Shown one piece after another: positions 18,167 to 27,129 of a stretch of 64,000 bases of DNA. The notes beneath the pieces were generated by a model. That model searched no databases and was not told the DNA's origin. It saw only the letters and a list, made by a program, of their open reading frames with translations. Positions within the stretch are counted from its first letter, which is position 1. The number at the start of each line of letters is the position of its first letter. The stretch comes from an uncultured Phycisphaerales bacterium. GTDB taxonomy: Bacteria > Planctomycetota > Phycisphaerae > Tepidisphaerales > Tepidisphaeraceae. The translations under genes and the position numbers were made by a program. The stretch spans positions 1 to 64,000 of the forward strand of contig CAIQIQ010000073.1 in the NCBI GenBank assembly GCA_903871935.1, read 5' to 3'.

Positions 18167-19219
18167 TTACTTCCCAAGCAACAGACGCAGGTATTCCCGC
18201 GCCACCTTCAGGTCTTCCATGGCTTCGGCGGCCTCGCACGGGGGCTTCTTTTCGCCCTTGATCGCCTTGACGAAGTTGGCGGCCTGGTTCTGCATGGCGC
18301 TAATCCACGGCAACGTGGGCGAACACTCCATCGGCGTGCCTTCGCCTGTGTCCTTGTAGATCGTGACCTTGCCGGCGCGGTTGATTGTGAGGGGCGCGGG
18401 CAGTTCGATCTTGATCCAGCCCTTTTCGAAGCAGACCATCGCCGACTCCTGCCAGTCCACCTTGGTCTGGAAGGGCGACATCTCAATCGCGCACGTAATG
18501 CCGCTAGTGCTCTGGCCGACCAGCAGGACGCCGGCTTTGTCGGCGAACACCGGCTTGTAGCTCTCGCCCAGCAGAAACCGCATCAGGTTCACTTGGTGAA
18601 TATAATAGTTCACGAACCAGATGTACTTGTCGTAGGTCGGCTTATCCATGTCCGAGGCCTGCGGCTCGAACTGCAGGTCAGACGCCTTCTCTTCGGACCA
18701 GGTGTTCTGGTAGAAGCCGTTGGCGATCCAGTCGCCCGCGGGCATCACGATGCGGACATAGCGCATCTTGCCCAGTTCGCCGGAGGCTTTGAGCTTGTCG
18801 ATCTCGACCTTGGCGTATTCGGTGGCGGGGTCAGAACGCTTGTGATAGCCGACCATGTGCCATGTGCCGCTGGCCTTGATCGCCTGCAGGACCTTCTCGC
18901 CCTGCTCGATCGAGCCGGAGAGCGGCTTTTCTGTCAGCAGTGGTACCTTCGCCTTGAGCAGATCCGGCAGCAGCACGCCGTGCCGCTGGAACGGCTGGGC
19001 CGACACGATGCCGTCGAGCTTCTCCTTCTTGAGCATCTCCAGGTGGCTGGTGTAAACCGCCGGGACGCCATAGCGCCGGGCGACATCGGCCCCAAGCTTC
19101 GGCCGAATTTCCGCGATCGCGACCACCTGGCAATCACCCAGCGTGACATAGTTCCGCAGATGGGCTGCCTGGCCCATTCCGCCGACACCAACAAATCCGA
19201 TACGAACTCTTTCCGCCAT
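18167..19219 (-). CDS. Gfo/Idh/MocA family oxidoreductase
   Basis: A 350-residue NAD(P)-dependent dehydrogenase. The N-terminal Rossmann motif is GFVGVGGMGQAAH (about 9-21). The family motif EKPLSG (about 97-102) follows, and WFVNYYIHQVNLMRFLLG lies in the C-terminal domain where the catalytic His is expected. It probably oxidises a sugar or cyclitol in the cytoplasm. It is the second gene after melA in a minus-strand operon (36-nt gap), suggesting it acts on a galactoside or its oxidised product, as in redox-assisted glycoside cleavage pathways. The exact substrate is not determinable. Confidence 0.9.
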   Translation of the reverse strand: MAERVRIGFVGVGGMGQAAHLRNYVTLGDCQVVAIAEIRPKLGADVARRYGVPAVYTSHLEMLKKEKLDGIVSAQPFQRHGVLLPDLLKAKVPLLTEKPLSGSIEQGEKVLQAIKASGTWHMVGYHKRSDPATEYAKVEIDKLKASGELGKMRYVRIVMPAGDWIANGFYQNTWSEEKASDLQFEPQASDMDKPTYDKYIWFVNYYIHQVNLMRFLLGESYKPVFADKAGVLLVGQSTSGITCAIEMSPFQTKVDWQESAMVCFEKGWIKIELPAPLTINRAGKVTIYKDTGEGTPMECSPTLPWISAMQNQAANFVKAIKGEKKPPCEAAEAMEDLKVAREYLRLLLGK

Positions 19220-19255
19220 ACTGAACTCCTGTGTATTCCTGTTCTTCCTGACAGA

Positions 19256-20704
19256 CTATTTCTTCCCAACCTGGGCGGCCGCCAGTTCGCCGAAGCGATT
19301 GGCAATCGCCAGCGCGGGATCAAGCGGTACATCGACGCCTTTGGTCTTGGCGGCAATCTTCACGGCCGGCACGCTCCGCAATGTTTTCTTGGCAAACTGC
19401 GGCAGCCACTGCTTTTGGGCTTCCATCAGTTCGGCGGTCATCTCGCGGACCTGCTTGAGGGTGCATACAGCGCTGGTCAACGGGTCCATTGCGATCGCCT
19501 GCATCGCGTATTCCGGGTTACCGTTGAAGGCAGACTCGATCGCGAGTTGTTGCACGGTGACGTTGCTCTGGTTCATGGCCGCGAGCTGTACCGGCAACTC
19601 GCCGACGCGCAACGGATGGATGCCACGCTTGTCGACGTAGCAGGGGATCTCGACGCAACACCCCTGTGGAAGGTTGGTGATGTACCCGTCGTTGCGGACA
19701 TTGCCCTGAAGCTTGAACGGCTTGCCGGTCTGATGTGCTTCGAGGATGTACGAGCAATACTCGACGCTGCGTGTCTTGAGCTTGGCCGACTCCTTTGCCA
19801 GGTAATCGACTCCGTCGAATTTACTCACGACGTTCTTGGCATAGCGATAATACGCGCCCGAAGCGCCGCCGAAATCCGGCTGGTCGCAGTAGGTATCCAA
19901 AGCTTCTTTGCTCTTGCGGAACCACGGCAGGTATTCCGAGAGATGGCCGGTCGATTCGGTCATGAAATAGCCGAAGTGGCGCATGACCTCAATGCGGACC
20001 TTCTCGTTGATGTAATACTCGGGTTTTTCGCAGTTGGCCCTGAACAGGGGATACAGGTCGCGCCCATCGCGCTTGTCCTTAATCGACAGGAACCACGCCA
20101 TGTGGTTAATCCCGGCTACGTAATGGTCAATCTGATCCTTCGGCACGTTCACATACCGGCTGATCAGGTCCAAGGTCGTCTGCACGCCATGGCAGAGGCC
20201 GATGAATTGCGTGCCGGTCTCCTGGGTTGCCCGGCCAAGTGCGCCGCAGCACATGCCCATCGGGTTGGCGTAGTTCAGCAAAAGGGCATTCGGGCACAGT
20301 TCGCGCATCTCGTTGCAGAGGTCTGCCAACACCGGGATGTGGCGCAAAGCGCGGAAAACGCCACCGGGCCCAAGCGAATCGCCGATGCACTGGTCCACGC
20401 CGTACTTCAGCGGGATCTGGTAATCCATCTCGAAGGCATCAAGCCCGCCCACCTGGATCATCACGATCACATAGTCGGCATCCTTGATCGCCTTACGGCG
20501 GTCGAGCGTCTGCCACACCTTGGCCGGCAAACCATTCTCGCTGACGATGCGCTTCACATAGCGCTCCATCACATCGAGTTTCGGCTTGGTCCTGCTCATC
20601 AGGACGATCTCGCTATCCTGCAGGGCAGGTGTAGCGAGGATGTCCTGGCACAGAGTCTTGCAGAACACCAGGCTTCCCGCGCCGATCATCGCTATCTTGG
20701 CCAT
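19256..20704 (-). CDS. melA: GH4 alpha-galactosidase-like glycosidase
   Basis: A 482-residue NAD- and metal-dependent glycosidase of family GH4. Visible motifs are the dinucleotide-binding start MAKIAMIGAGSLVF, LLNYANPMGMCCGAL, GLCHGVQTTLDLI with the metal-binding Cys-His, AGINHMAWFL, and GHLSEYLPW. These fit the alpha-galactosidase branch (MelA) better than the phospho-glucosidases, but alpha-glucuronidases are close relatives, so substrate is moderately certain. GGAG precedes the ATG. It is the first gene of the operon, divergent from the AraC regulator, with galK about 3 kb away, which supports galactose release. Confidence 0.88.
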   Translation of the reverse strand: MAKIAMIGAGSLVFCKTLCQDILATPALQDSEIVLMSRTKPKLDVMERYVKRIVSENGLPAKVWQTLDRRKAIKDADYVIVMIQVGGLDAFEMDYQIPLKYGVDQCIGDSLGPGGVFRALRHIPVLADLCNEMRELCPNALLLNYANPMGMCCGALGRATQETGTQFIGLCHGVQTTLDLISRYVNVPKDQIDHYVAGINHMAWFLSIKDKRDGRDLYPLFRANCEKPEYYINEKVRIEVMRHFGYFMTESTGHLSEYLPWFRKSKEALDTYCDQPDFGGASGAYYRYAKNVVSKFDGVDYLAKESAKLKTRSVEYCSYILEAHQTGKPFKLQGNVRNDGYITNLPQGCCVEIPCYVDKRGIHPLRVGELPVQLAAMNQSNVTVQQLAIESAFNGNPEYAMQAIAMDPLTSAVCTLKQVREMTAELMEAQKQWLPQFAKKTLRSVPAVKIAAKTKGVDVPLDPALAIANRFGELAAAQVGKK

Positions 20705-20809
20705 ACGTTTTTCTCCAAACGGCGACCGTTCGCCACTCTCACTATCGCCCGGACCGCGCCGTGTTACAATGCCCTTGGTTGCTTTCCTTTAACCGAGATT
20801 GCTCTGGTC
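20705..20809. promoter_or_regulatory. Divergent promoter region between melA and araC-type regulator
   Basis: On the minus strand TTGTAA, a 17-bp spacer and GATAGT face melA. On the plus strand TACAAT (20765-20770) faces the regulator, with no good -35. The overlap is typical of an operon controlled by its divergent regulator. Confidence 0.35.
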
Positions 20810-21559
20810 ATGCTTCCACAACCTTACTTTATCAGTATCGGAGAGATCGCACCCGACCCGCGTTGGTATATGCCACCTCACGCCCACGGTTTCTGGGAGA
20901 TGATCGTGCCGATATCCGGGATAATGTCGGTAATCATCGCCGGACAGGAGATCCAGGCCGATCAGCAGCACGTCATGCTCTATCCCCGCGGCGTCGCCCA
21001 CGAAGAGCGCTCAGAACAGCGATACCCGGTGGCCACGCGATTCTTCTCCTTTGGCTGGGATTGCCCGACGGACACTTTCCCGCTCTGCGTCTTTGATACG
21101 GGCGCCCGACTCCACCAGATCGTCGCCTGGATGGCGGAAGATCGTGATCTGGCTGAGTCGCCGGCGGTACGCGCCCGCCGTGAGTCGCTCCTCCAGCTTG
21201 CTCTGGCGCATTACGCTGTCTGCGCAGCTCACAACCCTGAAGACGACCGTCTGGTTCGCGAGATTCGTACGCACGTACGGGAGCATCTGGCCGACGATCT
21301 CACGCTTGGCCGACTTGCCGAAGTGGCCGGTTTGAGCCGCTTCCACTTCCTGCGCATCTACCAGCGCCTGGCTGGCCGGCCTCCGATGGCCGATGTCCGC
21401 GCCATCCGCCTGGAACATGCCCGGCAACTGCTGCTCTCAACCGATCTCCCACTCAAAGCCATCGCCCCGCGCTGTGGCATGGGTTCCGAGTTCGCCCTCT
21501 CCCGCGCCTACAAACGCCACTTCGGCCACAACCCCTCCACCCTCCGGCGCAGGCCGTAG
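20810..21559 (+). CDS. AraC family transcriptional regulator
   Basis: A 249-residue regulator. The N-terminal cupin sensor begins YFISIGEIAPDPRWYMPPHA, with HAHGFWEM and LYPRGVAHEE. The C-terminal domain has two helix-turn-helix motifs (LTLGRLAEVAGLSRFHFLRI and LPLKAIAPRCGMGSEFALSR) and ends FGHNPSTLRRRP. The start at 20810 begins the cupin domain; a much longer open frame upstream is antisense to five genes and is not coding. No ribosome-binding site is obvious. It is divergent from melA and is the likely sugar-responsive regulator of that operon. Confidence 0.9.
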   Translation: MLPQPYFISIGEIAPDPRWYMPPHAHGFWEMIVPISGIMSVIIAGQEIQADQQHVMLYPRGVAHEERSEQRYPVATRFFSFGWDCPTDTFPLCVFDTGARLHQIVAWMAEDRDLAESPAVRARRESLLQLALAHYAVCAAHNPEDDRLVREIRTHVREHLADDLTLGRLAEVAGLSRFHFLRIYQRLAGRPPMADVRAIRLEHARQLLLSTDLPLKAIAPRCGMGSEFALSRAYKRHFGHNPSTLRRRP

Positions 21560-21593
21560 CCGGCAGTACTGCAGACTGTGCAAGAGATCACAT

Positions 21594-21621
21594 TTGACGT
21601 CCGCCGTCGCAACGCCAGAAT
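21594..21621 (+). promoter_or_regulatory. Promoter of the EamA transporter gene, leaderless geometry
   Basis: TTGACG (21594-21599), a 16-bp spacer and CAGAAT (21616-21621) end 11 nt before the ATG at 21633. No ribosome-binding site is seen. Confidence 0.4.
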
Positions 21622-21632
21622 GCCCATCGCTC

Positions 21633-22616
21633 ATGGATGTTGTTGAATCACTTCCGCTGCAAAAGCCATCTCCGAACTCTGGGCTTCTGCCGATTACGAT
21701 GCTGGCGCTGTGCTGCCTGCTTTGGGGAATCTCCTTCCCGCTCGCCCAACGTTCCACCGCGATGATGGAAAAGACCGCTGGTTCTGACCAACTCGCAACG
21801 GTAGTCCGCCCGGCGTTTAACGGACTGCGTTTCGTTGTGGCAGCTTTGGTGTACCTCGTGCTGACATTCCCGCAGCAGCGCCGCTTCTCGCGCTCCGATA
21901 TCGTAGGCGGAGCAAGCGTCGGTGTGTTCTTCACGCTGGGGCTCTTTCTCCAGTTGATCGGCCTGCGCTATACAACGCCATCGATATCAGCATTCCTGAC
22001 CGCTCTTTCGGTGGTCTTCGCGCCACTTGCCCAGGCATGTGTTCTGAAGCGCAAAGTCAGTGGCACGTTGTGGCTGAGCGTTATCCTGGCGGCCGGTGGA
22101 ACAGCTCTGCTCTCTTGGCCGGGCGCTGACAACCTCGGCGCCAACAGCTATGTGGAGAAGCCGCCGATCCCGCTCTTGGGCGAGATGCTGACCATCATCG
22201 CTTCGGTCATGTTCACGCTGCAGATCCTGGCGCTGGACCGCTATGGCCAGTCGGCCAATCCCATCCGCCTGACCTTCATCATGTTTGCTGTGTGTGGAAT
22301 CCTGAGCGTGTTGGTGTCCTGCACCTGTGGCGGAACTTCTCTGTTCTCGCCGGCCATGCTTCACACACTGCTGACCAACGCGCACTTCGCCTGGATGTTT
22401 GTTGTACTGGTGCTGCTGAGTTCGGTCATCGCCATGCACCTGATGAACCGGTACCAACCGCTGATCGCCCCGGCCGCCGCCACCGTCATCTACTGCCTCG
22501 AACCGGTTTTCGCCACCGCCTACTCCGGCCTGCTGGGCGCAGAGGCCATCACCCTGTTCACCCTTGTCGGTGGAGGCATCATCCTGCTGGCGGTGCTGCT
22601 GATCGCAAAGGCGTAA
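21633..22616 (+). CDS. EamA/DMT family transporter
   Basis: A 327-residue inner-membrane protein with about ten transmembrane helices in two EamA repeats. The first starts LPITMLALCCLLWGISFPLA and the second begins around LLGEMLTIIASVMFTLQILA. The pattern ISAFLTALSVVFAPL and the C-terminal YCLEPVFATAYSGLLGAE are typical of drug/metabolite exporters. Substrate is unknown. Seventy-three nucleotides separate it from the regulator, with its own promoter-like sequence, so it is probably not strictly part of the galactoside operon. Confidence 0.88.
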   Translation: MDVVESLPLQKPSPNSGLLPITMLALCCLLWGISFPLAQRSTAMMEKTAGSDQLATVVRPAFNGLRFVVAALVYLVLTFPQQRRFSRSDIVGGASVGVFFTLGLFLQLIGLRYTTPSISAFLTALSVVFAPLAQACVLKRKVSGTLWLSVILAAGGTALLSWPGADNLGANSYVEKPPIPLLGEMLTIIASVMFTLQILALDRYGQSANPIRLTFIMFAVCGILSVLVSCTCGGTSLFSPAMLHTLLTNAHFAWMFVVLVLLSSVIAMHLMNRYQPLIAPAAATVIYCLEPVFATAYSGLLGAEAITLFTLVGGGIILLAVLLIAKA

Positions 22617-22629
22617 GCACATGCCGTGC

Positions 22630-23520
22630 TCAGTGCGTTTTGCAGTACATCCACTCCGCCGCGATGCTGGTCTGGTCGATCAACGTCGCCAGCGTCATCG
22701 GGCCAACGCCGCCAGGGACCGGCGTAATCATGCTTGCGTTCTTTGAGCACGCTTCGAAATCCACATCTCCAATGTTCCCCGCGTTGTATCCCGCATCGAC
22801 CACGATCGCACCGGGCTTGACCCAGTCGCCTTGCACAAACTTCGGCTTGCCGACGGCCGCCACGACGATGTCGCCCCGTTTCACGGTGCCCGGCAGATCC
22901 ACAGTGCGCGAGTGGCACACGGTTACGGTGCAATCGGCGTTGAGCAGCATGGCCGCCATCGGCTTGCCCAGGATCGGCGACCGCCCGATCACCACCGCGT
23001 GCATGCCGCGAAGGGCCACCTTGTAGTGCGCCAGCAGGCGCATGATCCCGGCCGGTGTGCAGCAACCGTGGACCGGCTCTTTACCCGTGTCTGGACTCGA
23101 ATGCGTGAAACCCAGCAGTGCCACCGACCCGAAGTTCGTCACGCCCACGCCATCGACATCCTTGATGGCTGGGATGGCATCGAATGCGGCCCGTTCATCG
23201 ATGCCCTTGGGCACCGGATGCTGCAGGAGAATACCGGCGACGGTTGTGTCACTCGCCAGCTCGCGGATTTTCGCCAACAGTTCCTCCGTGGTGGTCGTGG
23301 CCGGCAGATGCACGCGCATGGAGCGCATGCCCACTTCCTCGGTGCGTTTGCCTTTCATCTTCACATAGGTTGCCGAAGCGGGATCTTCACCGACCAGTAC
23401 TGTCGCCAGCGCCGGCGTGATTCCGCTTTGCGCTTTGATGCGCGCCACGCGCTGGGCACACTGATTGAGGACCTGCTGGGCAACGGTCTTTCCGTCAAGG
23501 AGAATGGGCTGTTGGCTCAT
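22630..23520 (-). CDS. folD: Methylenetetrahydrofolate dehydrogenase/cyclohydrolase
   Basis: A 296-residue bifunctional enzyme that interconverts 5,10-methylene-, methenyl- and 10-formyl-tetrahydrofolate in the cytoplasm. Visible motifs are SATYVKMKGKRTEEVGM with the catalytic Tyr-x3-Lys, GILLQHPVPKGID, DVDGVGVTNFG, CTPAGIMRLL, VVIGRSPILGKPMAAMLLN and the C-terminal TPVPGGVGPMTLATL. Length and motifs are normal. The start at 23520 gives the canonical N-terminus. A TTGGCG-17-TACACT promoter ends 9 nt before the ATG. Confidence 0.96.
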   Translation of the reverse strand: MSQQPILLDGKTVAQQVLNQCAQRVARIKAQSGITPALATVLVGEDPASATYVKMKGKRTEEVGMRSMRVHLPATTTTEELLAKIRELASDTTVAGILLQHPVPKGIDERAAFDAIPAIKDVDGVGVTNFGSVALLGFTHSSPDTGKEPVHGCCTPAGIMRLLAHYKVALRGMHAVVIGRSPILGKPMAAMLLNADCTVTVCHSRTVDLPGTVKRGDIVVAAVGKPKFVQGDWVKPGAIVVDAGYNAGNIGDVDFEACSKNASMITPVPGGVGPMTLATLIDQTSIAAEWMYCKTH

Positions 23521-23529
23521 GGTGGGCAG

Positions 23530-23558
23530 AGTGTAGCCGCGAGCACGCGACCCGCCAA
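23530..23558 (-). promoter_or_regulatory. folD promoter, leaderless geometry
   Basis: Minus strand: TTGGCG (23558-23553), 17-bp spacer, TACACT (23535-23530), then 9 nt to the ATG at 23520. No ribosome-binding site is present. Confidence 0.5.
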
Positions 23559-23602
23559 CGGCGATCACGAAAGCACCGGGATGAGCCGATGGCAGCGGCT
23601 TC

Positions 23603-23631
23603 TTGCATACCCCTGTACACCGTCTTACATT
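23603..23631 (+). promoter_or_regulatory. galK promoter, leaderless geometry
   Basis: TTGCAT (23603-23608), a 17-bp spacer and TACATT (23626-23631) end 10 nt before the ATG at 23642, with no ribosome-binding site. The hexamers are only partial matches. Confidence 0.35.
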
Positions 23632-23641
23632 GGCCGCCTCT

Positions 23642-24829
23642 ATGCAGATCGATAACAATCTTCTCCGGCAGCAGTTTGCCCAGGCATTCGGACCAGGCGG
23701 GCGGGTGCGGATCATCCGCGCCCCCGGTCGGGTGAACCTGATCGGCGAGCACACCGATTACAACGACGGCTTTGTCTTTCCGATGGCGATCGAGCCGGAG
23801 GTGCGGCTCGCCTGCCGTGCCCGCGAAGATGGCAAAGTGCGCTTCAGCTCGACACTGTTCGCCGGCGAGGTGGCGGAGTTCTCGGTTGACGGCGACGTGG
23901 CGCGGGCGGCGCATGGGCACTGGTCGAACTATCCCCGCGGTGTGGCCGCCATGCTCAAGGCGGCCGGCATTCCCATGATGGGGATGGACGCCCTGTTAAC
24001 CAATTCGCTGCCTGGCGGCGGCGGGCTCTCTTCCTCGGCCGCCATCGAAGTTGCCACGGCTCAGGGGTTTCTCGCCCTGGCGGGATACAACATGGAGCCC
24101 ATGCGGCTGGCGCTGATCTGCCAGAAGGCCGAGCACGAGTATCCCAAGGTGCCCTGTGGGATCATGGATCAGATGATCGTGACGACCGCGAAGATCGGCC
24201 ACGCGATGCTGTTCGACTGCAGGGCCTTTATGCGCAAGCCGATCCCCATGCCGCCGGAAGAGTTGCAGGTGGTGATCGCCAACACGATGGTCAAGCACGA
24301 CCTGACCGGCGCCGATGGCAAGACCGAGTATGCCAAGCGCCGCGAGCAGTGCGGGATGGGTGTCACCTACTTCAAAACGATCAAGCCGGGCATCAAGAGC
24401 CTGCGCGATGTGACGCCCGAATTGGTCAACGGCGCCCAGGGCAAGCTCGACGATGTGGTCTTCCGGCGCTGCCGGCATGTGGTCGGCGAGACCCAGCGCT
24501 GCCAGGATGCGGCGGCCGCACTGGTGGCAAAGGACTACAACAAGGTTGGCGAGCTGATGAAGCAGAGCCACGAGTCGCTGCGCGCGGACTTTGAAGTGTC
24601 GTGCGAGGAACTCGATTTCCTTTCATCCGAAGCCAACAAGGTCGCCGGCGTCTACGGCGCCCGCATGACCGGCGGCGGTTTCGGCGGGTGCATCGTGGCG
24701 CTGTGCCAGCCCTCGGCCGTCGCCGCCCTGATCGCGCATCTGCAGACCACGTATAAGAACTCGAAGTACGGCATCGATCCGGTAGTGTTCGCAACCTCGG
24801 CTACCAGCGGCGCTGGGGTGATGGAGTAA
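23642..24829 (+). CDS. galK: Galactokinase
   Basis: A 395-residue GHMP kinase that makes galactose 1-phosphate, the first step of the Leloir pathway. Visible motifs are the galactokinase signature [20 protein letters not shown] (about 28-47), the ATP loop [12 protein letters not shown] (usual P-x-GAGLSSSA, one Ala replaced by Gly), CGIMDQMI with the catalytic Asp, and MTGGGFGGC. Length is normal. It is not in the melA operon but lies nearby and would use the galactose that MelA releases. galT and galE are not in the window. Confidence 0.95.
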   Translation: MQIDNNLLRQQFAQAFGPGGRVRIIRAPGRVNLIGEHTDYNDGFVFPMAIEPEVRLACRAREDGKVRFSSTLFAGEVAEFSVDGDVARAAHGHWSNYPRGVAAMLKAAGIPMMGMDALLTNSLPGGGGLSSSAAIEVATAQGFLALAGYNMEPMRLALICQKAEHEYPKVPCGIMDQMIVTTAKIGHAMLFDCRAFMRKPIPMPPEELQVVIANTMVKHDLTGADGKTEYAKRREQCGMGVTYFKTIKPGIKSLRDVTPELVNGAQGKLDDVVFRRCRHVVGETQRCQDAAAALVAKDYNKVGELMKQSHESLRADFEVSCEELDFLSSEANKVAGVYGARMTGGGFGGCIVALCQPSAVAALIAHLQTTYKNSKYGIDPVVFATSATSGAGVME

Positions 24830-24851
24830 TCACTACAGTTCCCCGATACCT

Positions 24852-25328
24852 ATGGTCTCCGACCAACCATCTTCTCCCGCCACTCGTGTCAGCATCTACA
24901 CCGATGGCGCATGCGATCCGAACCCCGGAACCGGCGGGTGGGCGGCCATTCTGGTTGCGCCGGGCACCACGTCGAAGAAGGAACTGGCCGGCGCCGAGAA
25001 GAAGACCACCAACAACCGGATGGAAATGAAGGCCGCGATCGAAGGGCTGCGGGCGCTGAAGAAGCCGTGCCAGGTGGATCTGTATACCGATTCGCAGTAC
25101 GTGCACCACGCATTCACGCAGGGATGGCTCGCCAACTGGCAGCGCAATGGCTGGCGAACCGCGAGCCGCAAGCCGGTGCTCAACGATGACTTGTGGCGCG
25201 ATCTGCTCGAACAGACGCAGATCCACGACGTGAAATGGCATTGGGTGCGCGGCCACGCCGCCAACCCAATGAACAACCGCTGCGATGAACTGGCGGTGGC
25301 AGCTCGACAGAAGCTGGCGCGGGAGTAG
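24852..25328 (+). CDS. rnhA: Ribonuclease HI
   Basis: A 158-residue endonuclease that cleaves the RNA strand of RNA-DNA hybrids. The catalytic acidic residues are visible in order: [40 protein letters not shown] and [29 protein letters not shown] matches the family's conserved histidine loop. Length is normal. It begins 22 nt after galK, which may be coincidental co-transcription. Confidence 0.96.
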   Translation: MVSDQPSSPATRVSIYTDGACDPNPGTGGWAAILVAPGTTSKKELAGAEKKTTNNRMEMKAAIEGLRALKKPCQVDLYTDSQYVHHAFTQGWLANWQRNGWRTASRKPVLNDDLWRDLLEQTQIHDVKWHWVRGHAANPMNNRCDELAVAARQKLARE

Positions 25329-25346
25329 GCATCAGGGAGACGCGGC

Positions 25347-25375
25347 TTGCTCTGCCGCATATCGCACAGGACAAT
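25347..25375 (+). promoter_or_regulatory. Promoter of the orphan permease gene, leaderless geometry
   Basis: TTGCTC (25347-25352), a 17-bp spacer and GACAAT (25370-25375) end 10 nt before the ATG at 25386. No ribosome-binding site. Confidence 0.4.
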
Positions 25376-25385
25376 CACGCTCGAC

Positions 25386-26318
25386 ATGCTTCGTTTCCTC
25401 ACCTGGCGACTGCTGCAGTTTCCGCTGATGCTGGCGGTGATCTATGTGATCACCTTCCTGCTGGCATGGGTAGCGCCGGGAACTCCATTTGACAATGAAG
25501 GCGACCGCACCCTCGATCCACGCGCCCTTCAGGCGATCAAGGAGCGGATGCACGCCGATTCGCCGCTGCAGTTCCTCGCCTACTACCCGTATCACCTGCT
25601 CACTACCGGCGATTTCGGGCCGAGTCTGAAGTATGAGGAGTGGTCGGTGAACGACATCCTCGGTACCGCACTGCCGGTCTCGATCACCATCGGTCTGTTC
25701 GGCCTGACCGTCGCCGTTGTTGGCGGTGTAGGCCTGGGCACACTGGCGGCCGTGCGTTGCGGCAGCGTGCTGGACTGGCTGTCGCTGACCATCGCGATCA
25801 TCGGGATCTCCATCCCCGGCTTCGTCACGGCCGCCCTGCTGCTGGTGCTGTTTGCCGTGAAGTGGCCGATCTTCCCCATCGGCGGGTGGGGCAGTTTCTC
25901 AGCGCTGATCCTGCCGGGCCTGGCCGTTGGTCTGATGCCAATGGCGTATATCGCGAGGCTGACGCGCGTCTCGATGCTGGAGGTGCTCTCCAGCGACTAC
26001 ATCCGCACTGCGCGGGCCAAGGGCTTGTCGCGCTGGCAGGTGGTTACGCAGCATGGGCTGCGCAACGCGCTGCTGCCGGTGCTCAGCTACATCGGCCCGG
26101 CCGCCGCGGGCACACTCACGGGTTCCTTCGTCGTCGAGCAGGTGTTCAACCTGCCGGGGCTCGGCCAGCATTTCGTCAACAGTGTCCGCAATCGCGATCA
26201 GACGCTGATTCTGGGCACGGTGATGGTCTATGCGATCCTGCTGCTGACGATGAACCTGCTGGTGGACATCGCCTATGCGTGGGTCGATCCGCGGATCGAG
26301 GTTGGGAAGAAGGGGTAA
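25386..26318 (+). CDS. ABC transporter permease, DppB/OppB family
   Basis: A 310-residue inner-membrane permease of a peptide/nickel-type ABC importer. It has about six membrane helices. The N-terminus is MLRFLTWRLLQFPLMLAVIY with the family's APGTPFD block. The coupling motif is YIRTARAKGLSRWQVVTQHG, followed by RNALLPVLSYIG. The usual partners (DppC permease, ATPases and a binding protein) are absent: rnhA is upstream and a convergent gene abuts it downstream, with only 2 nt between the stops. Confidence 0.9.
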   Translation: MLRFLTWRLLQFPLMLAVIYVITFLLAWVAPGTPFDNEGDRTLDPRALQAIKERMHADSPLQFLAYYPYHLLTTGDFGPSLKYEEWSVNDILGTALPVSITIGLFGLTVAVVGGVGLGTLAAVRCGSVLDWLSLTIAIIGISIPGFVTAALLLVLFAVKWPIFPIGGWGSFSALILPGLAVGLMPMAYIARLTRVSMLEVLSSDYIRTARAKGLSRWQVVTQHGLRNALLPVLSYIGPAAAGTLTGSFVVEQVFNLPGLGQHFVNSVRNRDQTLILGTVMVYAILLLTMNLLVDIAYAWVDPRIEVGKKG

Positions 26319-26320
26319 AG

Positions 26321-27013
26321 TTACGGGCGCTTCTGGGCACCAGAGAATCCCATGATCAGGCCTATGGCGACGAGCAGTGCCCCTGCGCCCAGCGCAAGGC
26401 CGCGGGTGCGCGGGGCGGCGAGAAGATGTGAGAGCACGCCGGGGGCGGGTTCGTAGGGCTTCACTTCCGGCGGCGGGGCGATGCGGGTGAAGTGGAACGG
26501 GGAATTGTCGGTCTGGGCGGGAGTGCCTTTGAGTTCCAGGACGGCCGAGCCTTCGCGGACGAGCTTCATCTGCCGCTGGGCGAGTCGCTCGGCGAGATTC
26601 ACATCGGTCTCGATCCGTGAGAGGAACTCCTGGTTGACCTTGGCCTGCTGCTTGAAGTAGTCCAGATCCATCTGCAGCTTGTTCTTCTGCCAGGAGATCT
26701 GCCGGTTCTCCTCAACCTGTGCGACGACCAGGACGGTCGCGATGATGCACATCCCGGCGGCGATGGCCGGCAAGGTCCACCAGGTGCCGGTCAGGCGAGT
26801 GCGGGTCGAAGCGGCGAGCGCCGCTGGCATCACCGGCGGGCGGCCGGGTGCAGGGGGCGCGGGTGGCGCGGGCGCGGCGGTCGTGGGGGTGATGGCTTGG
26901 GGGGGTGCGGGGGAAGTTGGCGCAACGGTAGCGGATGGGGCGGCGACAGACTGTACAGATGCGGCCGACTCCACGCTTCCTTGCGTGACGGTGGGTTCCG
27001 ATCCATCGGACAT
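26321..27013 (-). CDS. Pro/Ala-rich membrane protein with coiled coil, unknown
   Basis: A 230-residue protein. The N-terminal 60 residues are Ala/Pro/Thr-rich and probably disordered. A first membrane helix (about 76-98, PAIAAGMCIIATVLVVAQVE) is followed by a likely coiled coil (NRQISWQKNKLQMDLDYFKQ onwards to about 145). A second membrane helix lies near the C-terminus (GLALGAGALLVAIGLIMGF). The layout recalls FtsB/septum-initiator-like proteins, which are single-pass coiled coils, but there is no sequence signature. The start at 27013 was preferred over one 13 codons upstream. The DnaA-box module copy B lies about 120 nt upstream. Confidence 0.7.
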   Translation of the reverse strand: MSDGSEPTVTQGSVESAASVQSVAAPSATVAPTSPAPPQAITPTTAAPAPPAPPAPGRPPVMPAALAASTRTRLTGTWWTLPAIAAGMCIIATVLVVAQVEENRQISWQKNKLQMDLDYFKQQAKVNQEFLSRIETDVNLAERLAQRQMKLVREGSAVLELKGTPAQTDNSPFHFTRIAPPPEVKPYEPAPGVLSHLLAAPRTRGLALGAGALLVAIGLIMGFSGAQKRP

Positions 27014-27129
27014 GGGGGGTATTATGCCAAGATCGGGTGGGGAATGCCACACTGAAAAGCGGAGAGCGAAAAGCGAAAAGCGGAATGAGGGAGAGAGTGG
27101 CGGAGGGCGAGAATGGGAGAGGGCGGGAG

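Noticed and set aside
15797-20809. A 5-kb plus-strand open frame continuous with the AraC gene, and long open frames antisense to the glucosidase and propeller genes (38049-40199, 44104-47373)
   Set aside because: They are antisense to strongly supported genes with matching motifs; long antisense frames are expected in high-GC DNA with this codon usage. Only the AraC part from 20810 shows a protein family.
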